Below are positions 46,821 through 55,984 of a stretch of DNA of 64,000 bases, piece after piece; position 1 is the stretch's first letter; each line of letters opens with the position of its first letter. The stretch covers positions 620,001 through 684,000 of the forward strand of contig NZ_JAUSYD010000001.1 of assembly GCF_030816615.1 (NCBI RefSeq), read 5' to 3'. The notes beneath the pieces are model-generated. The model was not told where the DNA came from. It made no database searches and worked only from the letters and a program-made list of their open reading frames with translations. The translations under genes were made by a program, and so were the position numbers. Source of the DNA: Streptomyces sp. B1I3 (GTDB lineage Bacteria; Actinomycetota; Actinomycetes; Streptomycetales; Streptomycetaceae).

Positions 46821-47366
46821 TCAGCGGTCGACGAGCGTGCGAAGGAGTTCCCGGCCGACCTGCCAGTCGCCGAGGTCGCTGTCTGAATTGATATGTCCGT
46901 GGCTTCCGATGAGGGGCTGTTGTGCCTGCCATCCGTGCGCGATTGAGGCGGACGTCGTCGGGTCGCAGTAGGGGTCGTCGTCGCTGGCGACCATCAGGCT
47001 CCGGCATGGCAGGGGGCGAACGGCCAACTCCAGGAACGTTGATGCGGCCTCGCGCGGGAACGCCGGTCCATGGAGATCGGGCGGCGCGACCAGGAACGCG
47101 GTAACCCCGTCGGGTTCCGCCTGGTTCAACCAGTGCGCAGCCGCCCAGCAGCCCAGACTGTGAGCCACCAGAACCACCTCACTGTCACGCCGGGAAGCGA
47201 TCTCGTAGGCCGCCTGGACCGCGGCGACCCAGTCCTGCAGGTCCGGCCTGCTCCACGAGGTGGGTACGATCCGGACCGCTGAGGCTCCCCACTGGTTCTC
47301 CCACAGGCTCTGCCAGTGCCTGTCATCCGAACCATCGATGCCGGGGATGATGACGTACGCGGCCAC
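46821..47366 (-). CDS. RBBP9/YdeN-type serine hydrolase
   Basis: 181 residues from GTG 47366 (GGAAGGG upstream). VIIPGIDGSDDRHWQSLWEN opens the RBBP9 fold; LVAHSLGCWAAAHWL contains the nucleophile Ser (G-x-S-x-G as AHSLG), DDDPYC the acid, and GSHGHINSDSDLGDW the His. The substrate is unknown. The ATG at 47399 in the same frame is an alternative start. Confidence 0.87.
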   Translation of the reverse strand: MAAYVIIPGIDGSDDRHWQSLWENQWGASAVRIVPTSWSRPDLQDWVAAVQAAYEIASRRDSEVVLVAHSLGCWAAAHWLNQAEPDGVTAFLVAPPDLHGPAFPREAASTFLELAVRPLPCRSLMVASDDDPYCDPTTSASIAHGWQAQQPLIGSHGHINSDSDLGDWQVGRELLRTLVDR

Positions 47367-47684
47367 CGCGCACCGCCCTTCCGCTCGTGGCCCCCACACT
47401 TCGTGGACACCTCCTGGGGGGATTCTCGATGGGCCGGCCGCAACAAGCGAGCCCAGCAGATGAGAAGGACAGTCGCTGAGATGGTCGGATCACGTTCGGG
47501 TGCGACGCTGCCGAGTCGCCCGGCAAGAGCGAGCGTTGCCAACCGCGGGATCGAGCGTGGTGTGATGTATACGACCTGGTGCGAGCCACCTGCACCGCGC
47601 TGTCTTCGAGGTTCACGAGATGCGACAGGCCCCGTCCGCGCCGGCGCGGCTCCAGGAGCCGGCCCGCCGAGGCTCGACGTCCCG

Positions 47685-48302
47685 CTAACGCTCCTGGCGC
47701 TGATCTCCGGCGGCACGCGTGGTGAGGTCCTCGTCCGTGATGGAGCGAACCACCCGGCAGGGGGTGCCGACCGCGACGGTCATCGCGGGAATGCTGCGGC
47801 TGACAACACTGCCGGCGCCGACGACCGCCCCGTATCCGATACGAACGCCGGGCAGGACCACGACGTTGCTGCCGATCCAGACCTTGTCCTCGATCGTGAT
47901 CGGTTCCGAGAACCGTCCGAAGTCAGCCCGTCGCGAGGGATGCACCGGGTGTCCGGTCGTGGACAGTGTCACGCTGGGCGCGATCATGACCCCGTTGCCT
48001 ATGCGGATGTCCACGTCGTCGACGAACGTGAGGTTCACGTTTCCGAAGAAGTCGTCGCCGATGTGGACGTTGCTGCCGAACCCGGCGTGGAACGGCGGCA
48101 GCAACACCGTGCGCTCACCGACTGATCCGAAGATCGCTACGAGCAGCGATCGGCGCTTCTCCGCTTCACCCGGTGGCGTGTGGTTGTACTCGAAGATCTG
48201 ATCGGTTCGGCGCTGCGGGGCCTGGAAGGCCGCTTCCGACTCGGTGTAGACCAGCCCCTTGGCTATCCGCGCCCGGACTTCTCCCTCGCGCGCATGCGTC
48301 AC
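47685..48302 (-). CDS. maltose/galactoside O-acetyltransferase-like (LbH) enzyme
   Basis: 205 residues. The N-terminal Mac domain is followed by left-handed beta-helix hexapeptides (VHIGDDFFGNVNLTFVDDVD, VWIGSNVVVLPGVRIGYGAV) with the catalytic His in TTGHPVHP. It transfers acetyl from acetyl-CoA to a sugar hydroxyl. ATG at 48300-48302. Stands alone. Confidence 0.92.
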   Translation of the reverse strand: MTHAREGEVRARIAKGLVYTESEAAFQAPQRRTDQIFEYNHTPPGEAEKRRSLLVAIFGSVGERTVLLPPFHAGFGSNVHIGDDFFGNVNLTFVDDVDIRIGNGVMIAPSVTLSTTGHPVHPSRRADFGRFSEPITIEDKVWIGSNVVVLPGVRIGYGAVVGAGSVVSRSIPAMTVAVGTPCRVVRSITDEDLTTRAAGDQRQER

Positions 48303-48730
48303 AGCGCAATGCTCCCCTCGACCAACCGTCGGGCACTGGCCCGGCGCGCGCTCCGGTCGACCACGCGCATCGAGAGCCTACGTGCACAGCGGAGACCCTG
48401 TGATCTCTTTGGGATCACAGGATCGGCATGACCACGCGCCCCACGCCCTTCTGCGAACTACCGGTTCAACGTGTCGGGTTCGCGGGAGGCAAGCGAGGCC
48501 ACCTTTCGCGTCCGGCCACCGGCGACTAGGGTTCAGGCGCGGCAAGTCACCTACGAGGAGCTGAGACATGGTCGGTCTCCCGAGCGCGCGCTGACGTTCC
48601 AGGCCGATCGGCCTGTCATCGCGTGCTGCCCTTGATGGCGCGGCACAGCGAGCCTCTCTCCGCCTGAACTGCCGGACTCCCGTTGCGTGCCGGACGGCGG
48701 GGCCCGTTGTCGGCGACCCAAGGGATCCGC
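48303..48730. other. intergenic region with a perfect inverted repeat
   Basis: No gene seen. CCTGTGATC (48397-48405) and GATCACAGG (48413-48421) form a 9-bp stem with a 7-base spacer, an operator or hairpin about 100 bases upstream of the minus-strand acetyltransferase start. Confidence 0.5.
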
Positions 48731-50107
48731 GTGCCATCCGCTTCCTCCGTAGGATCCGACTCCGGTCACCGTGTTCCGTCAAGCCTGTGGCGGGACGCCG
48801 ACTTCCGCCGGCTCTGGGTGGGCCAGACGGCCTCCCAACTCGGTGAACACGCAAGTCTGGTGGTCCTTCCGCTCTTTGCCGTCCTGACACTCAGCGCCAG
48901 CGCCGGCCAGTTGGGCGTCCTCCGCGCGGTGGGGCAGGCGCCGGTCCTGTTGCTCTCGCTCTTCGTCGGCGCGTGGGTGGACCGGTGGCGGACCCGCACG
49001 ACGATGGTCCTCACGGACGTCGGTCGGGCCCTGGCCCTGGGCGCCGCCGCAGTAGCCGGCCTCTTCGGCTGGCTCGGCTTGCCCGGCCTGCTTCTGCTCG
49101 CCTTCGTCACCGGGGCCTTGTCCGTGTTCTTCGACGTGGCGTACCAGGTGTCTCTCGTACGACTGGTGGAACGGGACCAACTGGTGCAGGGGAACAGTGC
49201 GCTGGAGGGCAGCCGGTCCGCAGCGCAGATCGGCGGTCCCGCTCTGGGTGGTGCGTTGGTGTCCCTGTTGTCGATGCCGGTCGCTGCCGTCTCCAGCGCG
49301 CTGTTTTTCGCACTGTCGTTCCTGTCGATCCGGCAGATCCGCCGGTCCGAATCGATCCCGGAGCGCGCGGACCACCGCCCTCGGGTCTGGCGACGGATTC
49401 ACGAGGGTTTACGTTTCGTCGCCGGCAATACCGCGCTGCGGACCGTGTGTCTGGCCGCGGCCGCCTTCCAGTTCTCCTTCGCGGCCATGATGACCGGCTA
49501 TCTGCTCTTCCTGCCACGGGAACTGCACCTGTCCGGCACCGCCACCGGGCTGGCACTCGCGGCAACAGGACCGGGGGCGTTGCTGGGCTCCATGCTGGCC
49601 GCCCGCCTGCCTAACCGGTTCGGGTACGGCCCTGTACTCGTGTCCGCGGCTGTACTCGGCGACGGCGTGTTCCTGTGTGTACCCGCGCTGCGTGGCTCCT
49701 CTGCGATGACGATCCCCGTGCTCCTAGCGATCAACTTCGTGTTCGGCATTTTCAGCCAGTTGGTGAATGTCACGATCATGGCCGTCCGGCAGGCCTCGAC
49801 TCCGGACTGGATACAGGGCCGTGCGGCTGCCACGATCACGTTCGTCGGCATGGGTATGGCCCCGATCGGGTCTCTGATCGGCGGATTACTCGCGGAGCAG
49901 TGGGGGTTGCGCACCAGCCTCCTCGTAACGGCCGCATGCATGATGCTGTCCCCAGTGGTGATGGCTCTGTCCTCGCTCGCACGCCTGGGACGGGTGCTTC
50001 CGTCATCGCGCGACGCTCCGCTGAAGGCCGCCCACCCCAAGGCCCACGTACTGGCCCGGCGCGATACTGATACAGATCATGACAGATCTGCTGAAACCCA
50101 TACGTGA
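48731..50107 (+). CDS. MFS transporter
   Basis: About 458 residues with 12 hydrophobic segments; LFVGAWVDRWRTRTTMVLTD is the motif A loop. It resembles the enterobactin-exporter-type MFS_3 subfamily (macrolide or siderophore efflux). GTG 48731 was chosen since the family block WRDADFRRLWVGQTASQLG follows soon; a longer start at 48683 is possible. The C-terminal tail is hydrophilic. Substrate unknown. Confidence 0.87.
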   Translation: MPSASSVGSDSGHRVPSSLWRDADFRRLWVGQTASQLGEHASLVVLPLFAVLTLSASAGQLGVLRAVGQAPVLLLSLFVGAWVDRWRTRTTMVLTDVGRALALGAAAVAGLFGWLGLPGLLLLAFVTGALSVFFDVAYQVSLVRLVERDQLVQGNSALEGSRSAAQIGGPALGGALVSLLSMPVAAVSSALFFALSFLSIRQIRRSESIPERADHRPRVWRRIHEGLRFVAGNTALRTVCLAAAAFQFSFAAMMTGYLLFLPRELHLSGTATGLALAATGPGALLGSMLAARLPNRFGYGPVLVSAAVLGDGVFLCVPALRGSSAMTIPVLLAINFVFGIFSQLVNVTIMAVRQASTPDWIQGRAAATITFVGMGMAPIGSLIGGLLAEQWGLRTSLLVTAACMMLSPVVMALSSLARLGRVLPSSRDAPLKAAHPKAHVLARRDTDTDHDRSAETHT

Positions 50108-50191
50108 GTCGGGAGTCGGACCGCCAGCCTGCCATGTGGCACTGCTGCGCCCTTCGGGCCGATTGTCGGTGGCTGGTGATACCCATAGGGC

Positions 50192-50540
50192 GTGAAGGAT
50201 GCGATTCTCGGTGCGATAGCCGTCCTGCATGAAGCCTTGCCGACAGCAATCCGAATCGCTCGCCTGGGTTGGGACGAGTTTCGGGCGTGGGAGCGAACGC
50301 AGGGGGTGGTGCTGCCTGAGCCGTATCGCACCTTCGTGGCTGAGATCGCGCATGGAACCGACGACGGTCCGCCTGATAAGGGTGGTCTCCTGCCCGTGGG
50401 CAAGAAGCCGGAAAGCTGGGCTGTCTGGGAAGCGGACCGTCGGATGGGCCCGAAGTCGTTCGCCGGCACCGCCGCACGCGTGCTCGATCGCCAGGTGGCC
50501 TGGGTGAGGGCCCCGTCGGAAGCCACCCGATGTCCCCTTA
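50192..50540 (+). pseudogene. SMI1/KNR4-like gene, 3'-truncated
   Basis: The frame reads AIRIARLGWDEFRAWERTQG, VVLPEPYRTFVAEIAHGTDD and LLPVGKKPESWAVWEADRRM, a SUKH start, but loses protein character after about residue 113, where it runs into the MOSC gene in another frame. SUKH proteins are normally 150 residues or more, so it is probably truncated. Confidence 0.55.
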
Positions 50541-50582
50541 GGATCGGCTCGGCAGGGAGATCGGCAACAGGTGGGGTGGGAG

Positions 50583-51128
50583 ATGGCCGGCCGGATCACG
50601 GCAGTGAGCCGCAACGGGACGTACTCGTTCAGCAAACCGAATCGCGAGTCCGTCACCCTGCTCGTCGGCCTCGGGGTCGAGGGGGATGTCCACGCGGGTG
50701 AGACGATCCGCCATCAGTTCCGCATGAGCTACGAGCCGGACCTGCCCAACCTGCGCCAGGTCCACCTGATGCATGAGGAACTCTTCGACGAGCTCGCGCT
50801 CAAGGGCTTCGCGGTCTCCGCGGGCCAGCTCGGGGAGAACATCACCACGCGTGGCGTGGACCTGCTCGGCCTCCCCACCGGTGCCCTGCTGCACCTCGGC
50901 GAGGAGGCGGTGCTCGAGGTGACGGGGCTGCGCAACCCGTGCGCGAAGATCAACGACTTCCGCAAGGGTCTGCTCGGCGAGGTCTTCGCCCTGGATCCCG
51001 TCTCGGGAGACTTCACCTTCAAGTCCGGGATCATGGCCGTGGTCCGCCGTGGTGGACCCGTTCGCCCGCGCGACCCCATCGAGATCGAACTTCCGCCCAC
51101 CCCCCACCGCCCGCTGGAGCGCGTCTGA
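50583..51128 (+). CDS. MOSC-domain protein
   Basis: 181 residues. GRITAVSRNGTYSFSKPNRE, GVEGDVHAGE, LGENITTRGVDLLGLPTGAL and VTGLRNPCAKINDFRKGLLG match the MOSC fold with its conserved Cys (NPC). MOSC domains carry sulfur or molybdenum cofactor chemistry. GGGAG lies just before ATG 50583; GTG 50571 is an alternative start. Confidence 0.9.
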   Translation: MAGRITAVSRNGTYSFSKPNRESVTLLVGLGVEGDVHAGETIRHQFRMSYEPDLPNLRQVHLMHEELFDELALKGFAVSAGQLGENITTRGVDLLGLPTGALLHLGEEAVLEVTGLRNPCAKINDFRKGLLGEVFALDPVSGDFTFKSGIMAVVRRGGPVRPRDPIEIELPPTPHRPLERV

Positions 51129-51152
51129 AGGGTGTTGCAGAACCGAGACAGC

Positions 51153-51617
51153 GCTGCGAATCGGCCATCATTCGCGAGCGCCTCGCAATGCCCCATTTTC
51201 AACTGGGGCCACGTGGCTGGCACGACGAAACGATGTACCACTTTCGGTGGAGGACCGGGAGAGCGGAGTGCTGGTGTCATCCGTCAATGTGCACCGTCAC
51301 GCTGACACATGGGGAATCGGGTACTGGTGGCGGAGCACCGACGCCGGGGCTATGCGACGGAGGCGGTGCTCGCCCTGGCCACATGGTCCTTCACCGAACG
51401 AGGGGTTCAGCGCCTGGAATGAAAAGCGGAGGCGGGGAACAGGGCCTCCTGGGCCGTGGCGGAGAAGGCCGGCTTCGTCAGGGAAGGCACCTTGCGGGCG
51501 GCGCTGGCCGGCAGGAACGGTCTGAGGGACACCTGGGTCGGCGCTCTGCTGCCCGCCGACCTCGGTCTGCCCTTCGCTCTCCCCTGCTGCCCCGCACAGA
51601 GCGATCTTCCGGAGTGA
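51153..51617 (+). pseudogene. GNAT acetyltransferase pseudogene
   Basis: VEDRESGVLVSSVNVHRHAD and TWGIGYW are RimJ-type GNAT strands; a one-base shift near 51332 is needed to continue into VAEHRRRGYATEAVLALATW, the acetyl-CoA loop. Then TGA at about 51420 replaces an expected Trp codon (RLE-stop-KAEAG), and reading continues NRASWAVAEKAGFVREGTLR to a stop near 51617. The N-terminus is also missing. At least two lesions. Confidence 0.75.
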
Positions 51618-51837
51618 CGCGCACAGCCTGGGTCGGCCCGAAGCTGGGGGCGCGGCCTCCCTTTGTGTGCGGGTGGGCGGTGATGCGGCCCGCCCGGACC
51701 GGAACTCCACGGGCGCACGTCTTGCCTCGGCCTCCAACTCGAGTCGCCCAGCCGTGCAGTGCCCGGCAGAGAGAATCGGCGGGGTCGACAGCTTGCGGAA
51801 GCGTCTGCTCCCTCGGAGCCGGGGGTACGCGGACCCC

Positions 51838-52224
51838 ATGACACTGGCCCGCTCCTTACCCGACACCGCGACCGAGTGGTGGCTCTACCTCGGCGTACTG
51901 GCTCTCTACCTGCTCACCCGATGGTTCCTCGCTTGGCACCAGGCGAGGAAAGAGGGTGTTGAGCACCCCGTACGCGCAGCCTTCGACGACGAGGAGCCTG
52001 GGGAGAACGCCGGGCCGGCGGCTGCCATGGGAGCATTCCGCTCCTACCGGCAGCTCCTGGGTTTCCTGGCGGGCGGGATATTGATCGTGCTGGTCGCCAC
52101 CCTGACCGAGGGCGGGCTGCAACTGGCCCTTATGTGCGCCCTCATCCCTGTCGTCGTCACCCTGCTGGCTTACGTCGATTTCCGTCGCGCGCGGACGCAC
52201 AGGCGGGCACACGCGCACAGCTGA
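51838..52224 (+). CDS. small membrane protein of unknown function
   Basis: 128 residues. One hydrophobic helix near the start (WWLYLGVLALYLLTRWFLAW) and two more (LLGFLAGGILIVLVATL, LQLALMCALIPVVVTLLAYV) surround an acidic loop; the end is His/Arg-rich. ATG at 51838. No family recognised. Confidence 0.65.
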   Translation: MTLARSLPDTATEWWLYLGVLALYLLTRWFLAWHQARKEGVEHPVRAAFDDEEPGENAGPAAAMGAFRSYRQLLGFLAGGILIVLVATLTEGGLQLALMCALIPVVVTLLAYVDFRRARTHRRAHAHS

Positions 52225-52333
52225 TGCGCCCCGGCAGCCGGGACGCGCGACGACTACGGCCCCGTGCCCCGCATGAGCAACAAGTCGCATGCGGCACCTG
52301 GCCGTGGCGCTGGGACACGTCGGCGCACAGCAG

Positions 52334-52708
52334 TCAGATGCGCCAGCGTCGGATGCGCTCGGCAGCCTGGTAGACGTTTGCCTTGTCAGCCTGGATGTCC
52401 CGGACGAGATCGACCATGGCGCCGTACGGGGGGTCGATGCCGTCGCCGGAGGCGTGCATGTAGGCAGCGGCCACCTGGCACGCGTAGAGGCTGTTGCGAT
52501 AGGGCAGCGGCTGCAGGCACACCACGGTGTGCAGGAGTGCGGCGGCGCGCCAGGCGGGGTCGGGGTCGGCAGTGGTGGGTCGGGGGATGCGGGTCTTGTG
52601 GCGGGCGACGGCGGCGACGAGGGCGGAGTAGTCGGCGACGCTGACGTCTTCGGGGACAGCCTGCTCCTGGACGTCCAGGAGCCAGGGGACGTCGATGTGG
52701 AGGATCAT
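52334..52708 (-). CDS. Fic/Doc-family toxin, degenerate motif
   Basis: 124 residues of Doc-like helical fold: SVADYSALVAAVARHKTRIP, AWRAAALLHTVVCLQPLPYR and NSLYACQVAAAYMHASGDG. The Fic motif HPFxxGNKR is replaced here by LQPLPYRNSLYA, so AMPylation or EF-Tu phosphorylation activity is doubtful. The ATG overlaps the stop of the antitoxin by one base (TGATG), the usual antitoxin-toxin order. Confidence 0.75.
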   Translation of the reverse strand: MILHIDVPWLLDVQEQAVPEDVSVADYSALVAAVARHKTRIPRPTTADPDPAWRAAALLHTVVCLQPLPYRNSLYACQVAAAYMHASGDGIDPPYGAMVDLVRDIQADKANVYQAAERIRRWRI

Positions 52709-52947
52709 CAGGCTGCGTCCGCTCCCTGATGGCGCGCGGGAGGCGGGGCCTCGTCGGGAAAGGCGTCGTCGAATTCCTTCCGGTGCGCTTCGCCCCAGGA
52801 GACGGCGTATCGAACGAACTGGAGGCGCTGCTGTTCACGCAGGGGCAGGTCGTGGACGAACTGCTTGAGAGACTTGCCCTCGGCGGCCGCGGCGGCACGG
52901 ACCGCTTCGAGTTCCTCGTCGGTGAAAGCGATGTTCAACGATGGCAT
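52708..52947 (-). CDS. antitoxin of the Doc-like module
   Basis: 79 residues: MPSLNIAFTDEELEAVRAAA and AEGKSLKQFVHDLPL look like a ribbon-helix-helix DNA-binding start, followed by a toxin-neutralising helical tail rich in Arg/Glu. ATG at 52945-52947. An exact dyad lies 9 bases upstream, likely its autoregulatory operator. Confidence 0.72.
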   Translation of the reverse strand: MPSLNIAFTDEELEAVRAAAAAEGKSLKQFVHDLPLREQQRLQFVRYAVSWGEAHRKEFDDAFPDEAPPPARHQGADAA

Positions 52948-52955
52948 ATCCCCAT

Positions 52956-52972
52956 GGTACCTACTAGGTACC
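52956..52972. promoter_or_regulatory. operator of the toxin-antitoxin module
   Basis: GGTACCTACTAGGTACC is an exact 17-base dyad (8-base arms, single central base) immediately upstream of the antitoxin ATG. Confidence 0.7.
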
Positions 52973-53358
52973 TGAGCGGCCAGCAGCGGCGGCTGAGCAG
53001 GCGCAGACGTCCGCCCCGGCAAGTCATGGGGAAGCGTGGGTGTGGCAAGTGGGTGATTGCGTACATGCCGGTGACCCCAGACTGTCCGGAGTCCCGAGAC
53101 GAGATGTCCGGCCTGGCACGATGAACGCCTATGAGTGATCAAGAAGCTGCGCCGGCTCAGGCTGCTCCTGGGGAGAGAGCTGCGCACCCAGCGGCTGCTT
53201 GCGGGAAGGCTGGTACCGGCGCGCGCGGCCTCCGCCATGACGAGATGGCCCGCCGGAGTGAATCGGGCAGAGGGCGGCTCCAGGCCGCTTCGCCTCCGGA
53301 TGCGGGGGCATACGGAAGTCCCGCGGCCCGATTCGGCGGCCGCCAAGAGGAGGCGACG

Positions 53359-53715
53359 ATGGGCAGAGTCTGGACCTGCCCGGCACAGCTGAACCGCGTG
53401 CTGGGTGACGACATGGTCGATTACACAGTGGAATGCCAGGACGGCAGTCTGGGCAGTGTCGTCAGGGTCTCGCAGGTGCCCGGCTTCGATCACCTGGTGA
53501 TCGACGCAGGGGTCTGGAAGTTCGGCAGGAGCGTCGTCGTGCCGGCGGGCATGGTGGCCGCCGTCGACGACTCCGAACGAGTGATCAGGGTCGCGTGCAC
53601 CAAGGACGAGATCATGGACGCCCCGCGCTTCGAGCGCGATCAGGACACCGGCGACCTCTTCTATCTGAGGTCGCTGGGCGCGTACTACACATCCCTGGTC
53701 ACTGTCCCGGAGTGA
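53359..53715 (+). CDS. PRC-barrel-like domain protein
   Basis: 118 residues. CQDGSLGSVVRVSQVPGFDH, LVIDAGVWKFGRSVVVPAGM and VIRVACTKDEIMDAP match the PRC-barrel plan, which often binds rRNA processing or photosynthetic partners; function here is unknown. AGGAGG before ATG 53359 fixes the start; the frame is open to 53131. Followed by a strong terminator. Confidence 0.75.
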   Translation: MGRVWTCPAQLNRVLGDDMVDYTVECQDGSLGSVVRVSQVPGFDHLVIDAGVWKFGRSVVVPAGMVAAVDDSERVIRVACTKDEIMDAPRFERDQDTGDLFYLRSLGAYYTSLVTVPE

Positions 53716-53723
53716 GACCTGAC

Positions 53724-53756
53724 ACGGCGCCACCGACGGGAAGTCGGTGGCGCCGT
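53724..53756. terminator. bidirectional hairpin terminator
   Basis: A 14-bp perfect stem (ACGGCGCCACCGAC and complement) with GGGAA loop, between convergent PRC-barrel and DUF5133 genes. Confidence 0.85.
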
Positions 53757-53836
53757 TCTGCTGTTCTCACTCCGCTGTCGGGCATGCGCCCACCGGGGCC
53801 GCATGCCCGCCGGCAGCGGTATGAGGTGCCGGCCGC

Positions 53837-54100
53837 TCAGGCGGCCTGAAGGCGGTCGTCCTGCTGGGGACCCGCCAGGCGGCGGCCGCCCGAGGAGTCC
53901 GCGGGTCGCAGGCCGAGCATGGTGTCGGCCACGTGCAACGCCTGGGAGATCTCCCGGGTGCCGGTCATGACGCACAGGGTGTAGGTGGCGTTCTCGACCG
54001 CTCGGACCGTGGCATCCGTGGAATGGCGCGCGTCCTCGATGCGGGCGTCGGCGTAGCGTGCCAGAGCTACTCGCAGGTCCTGAGGACCGGGTGTCAGCAC
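53837..54100 (-). CDS. DUF5133-family protein
   Basis: 87 residues: PGPQDLRVALARYADARIED, ATVRAVENATYTLCVMTGTR and EISQALHVADTMLG agree with the Streptomyces DUF5133 group, small proteins of unknown role often next to regulators. GTG 54100 has AGGAGAA at good spacing; the longer frame upstream is not family-like. Confidence 0.8.
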   Translation of the reverse strand: MLTPGPQDLRVALARYADARIEDARHSTDATVRAVENATYTLCVMTGTREISQALHVADTMLGLRPADSSGGRRLAGPQQDDRLQAA

Positions 54101-55082
54101 AGCAGGTTCTCCTCTGGTGTTCGATCCACTCCGGATGCGGGCCGCGCGTCGTCGCGTGTGCCGCGGCATGCGTGTACCCACTCGCGGACGGAGTACGCTC
54201 CCGACTGCGTGTACTGCAGCGGGAGTCGGCGGTCCGGGCGTCCTACCGCGCTGTGAGCGCTCCGCCGTCCGGCGGGCTCTGTTCTCCTCGGTGTGCGCCC
54301 GTATCGTGCGCGTCGGCGGCTCGACCGCCTCGGGGTGCTCCAGGTCCTGGTTCACGACCCGCCTCGTCGACGAGCAGCCCCCTGACCGCCCACGGCGCCG
54401 GCGGATACCGGGTGATGAAGTCGGCGCTGCTCGCGCTCGGGGCCTGCCATGCGGTCACCGCGTGCGGACGGCGCCTTGCCGCGTCCCTCCGGTGGGTGGC
54501 ACTCGCGGGAGACGGGCTCGCCGCGAGATGCTCGCACTGTTGCCCGCGCCGAGCGTCGGACGCCGGCAGCCTGCGGGTCGCAGGCCAGTTGCCCGACGGC
54601 CGAAGGTGGTCGCCCCGGCCGCCGGTGCCGTAACAGGCCCTCTCGGCGACCACTCCGTGCACCGTGTCGCGAGGGCCCCCGCCGATCCGCACCGGATGAC
54701 GGCCCAGCCCGCCATCCTCCAGCATGGGGACTACCGGGCCACCGACCGCCCGGCCGGCCTGGGTGGCGTTGGCCTTGGCGCTCGGCTTCTGTTCCGAGCG
54801 ATGGCGCTCGGCCTGCCCTGGCAGCCGGACACTCTGTTCGAGGCATCCGACCGGCTGAACGCCCCGCTGCGCTGTCGCTGCCGCGTCGAAGGCGGACGTT
54901 TCCGGACCCTGGTTGAGCCCGGTCCCGAGTGAGCTCCGACCACCATCCGCACATTGGCCGCGGACGACGGTTCCGGATGCGACAACCGTCGGCGTACACA
55001 ATTTCTCCGCTTCCTTCACCAGAAGATCACACTTTTCGGTAGGCTCCGGGACGCTACATTCGCACCAGCGGGGGGACTCCTC
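54101..55082. other. long intergenic region, no supported gene
   Basis: Nearly 1 kb with long but Arg/Pro-rich shadow frames on both strands. No family signal or clear hairpin. The right end must hold the lamin-tail gene promoter. Confidence 0.35.
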
Positions 55083-55586
55083 ATGCACATCCGTCACGCC
55101 CTGACCAGCGCCGCAGCTGCCGCTTCGGTCATCGCACTCGGCTTCGTGGCCGCCGCGCCGGCCCAGGCAGCCGAGTACTCATCGGCCCTGAAGATAAAGG
55201 GTGTCCAGTACGACGCCCCGGGCCGCGACTCCAACAAGTGCTCGGGCGGCAACACCAAGGACGAGTACCTGACGATAAAGAACTACTCGCGCACCTCGAC
55301 CGTCAACCTCAAGGGCTATGTGGTCAAGGACGCCGTCGGTAACAAGTTCACCTTCGCGGCGTCCCACAACCTGCAGCCCGGCGACTACATCAAGCTGCGC
55401 GGCGCACGCGGCACCGATTCCGACGCCAAGAACGTCGTCTATCGCCAGAACTGCAACTTCATCTGGAACAACGACAAGGACACCATCTACCTGTACAAGC
55501 CCACAGGCGCCCGCGCCGACGTCCACTCGTACACCAAGAAGACCAACGACCGGGACGGCAACGGCTACATCACCTACCACGGGTGA
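55083..55586 (+). CDS. secreted lamin-tail-domain protein
   Basis: 167 residues with a signal peptide (to about residue 30, APAQA-A) and one lamin-tail domain: DEYLTIKNYSRTSTVNLKGY, VVKDAVGNKFTFAASHNLQP and GDYIKLRGARGTDSD. LTD domains in bacteria are often joined to nucleases or surface modules; here it is alone. ATG at 55083. Function unknown, extracellular. Confidence 0.85.
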   Translation: MHIRHALTSAAAAASVIALGFVAAAPAQAAEYSSALKIKGVQYDAPGRDSNKCSGGNTKDEYLTIKNYSRTSTVNLKGYVVKDAVGNKFTFAASHNLQPGDYIKLRGARGTDSDAKNVVYRQNCNFIWNNDKDTIYLYKPTGARADVHSYTKKTNDRDGNGYITYHG

Positions 55587-55984
55587 CATTCCGGGCAGCT
55601 GACGGCACGGCTCCCATGTGACGCCGTCCGCATCGCCGCAGCCGGCCGCCGGGTCGCTCCACGCCGGAGTGCGTGGAGCGGCCCGGCCACCGGGGCGATG
55701 TCCGAGATCACCTGGCGTCCTCATGCGAAGTGTGTCCGGTTCTGGCGGCGGGGACGATCCGGTGCGACGCCCGCTCCGGACCGATCCCGTCGTTCCGCAC
55801 GACGCCCGGCCTCTCCCCCACCAGGTGGAAACGCGGTGGCCCGGCAACGGATGACGACAGCCGACGCGGTGCTCCGGCACGACCTGTACGATCTGCCGCG
55901 GGCGACGCCGCGTTTCGCAACGTCGGTGCTCGGCCCGGCCGCGCCCGGTGACCGGGTCGACGCGACGGGGAGCGAAAGCGACTG
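55587..55984. other. intergenic region, no supported gene
   Basis: About 400 bases without coding signal. Confidence 0.4.

Noticed and set aside
54243..55097. Minus-strand 284-codon frame
   Set aside because: Arg/Gly-rich, no domain, and antisense to an equally open plus frame; overlaps the start of the lamin-tail gene.
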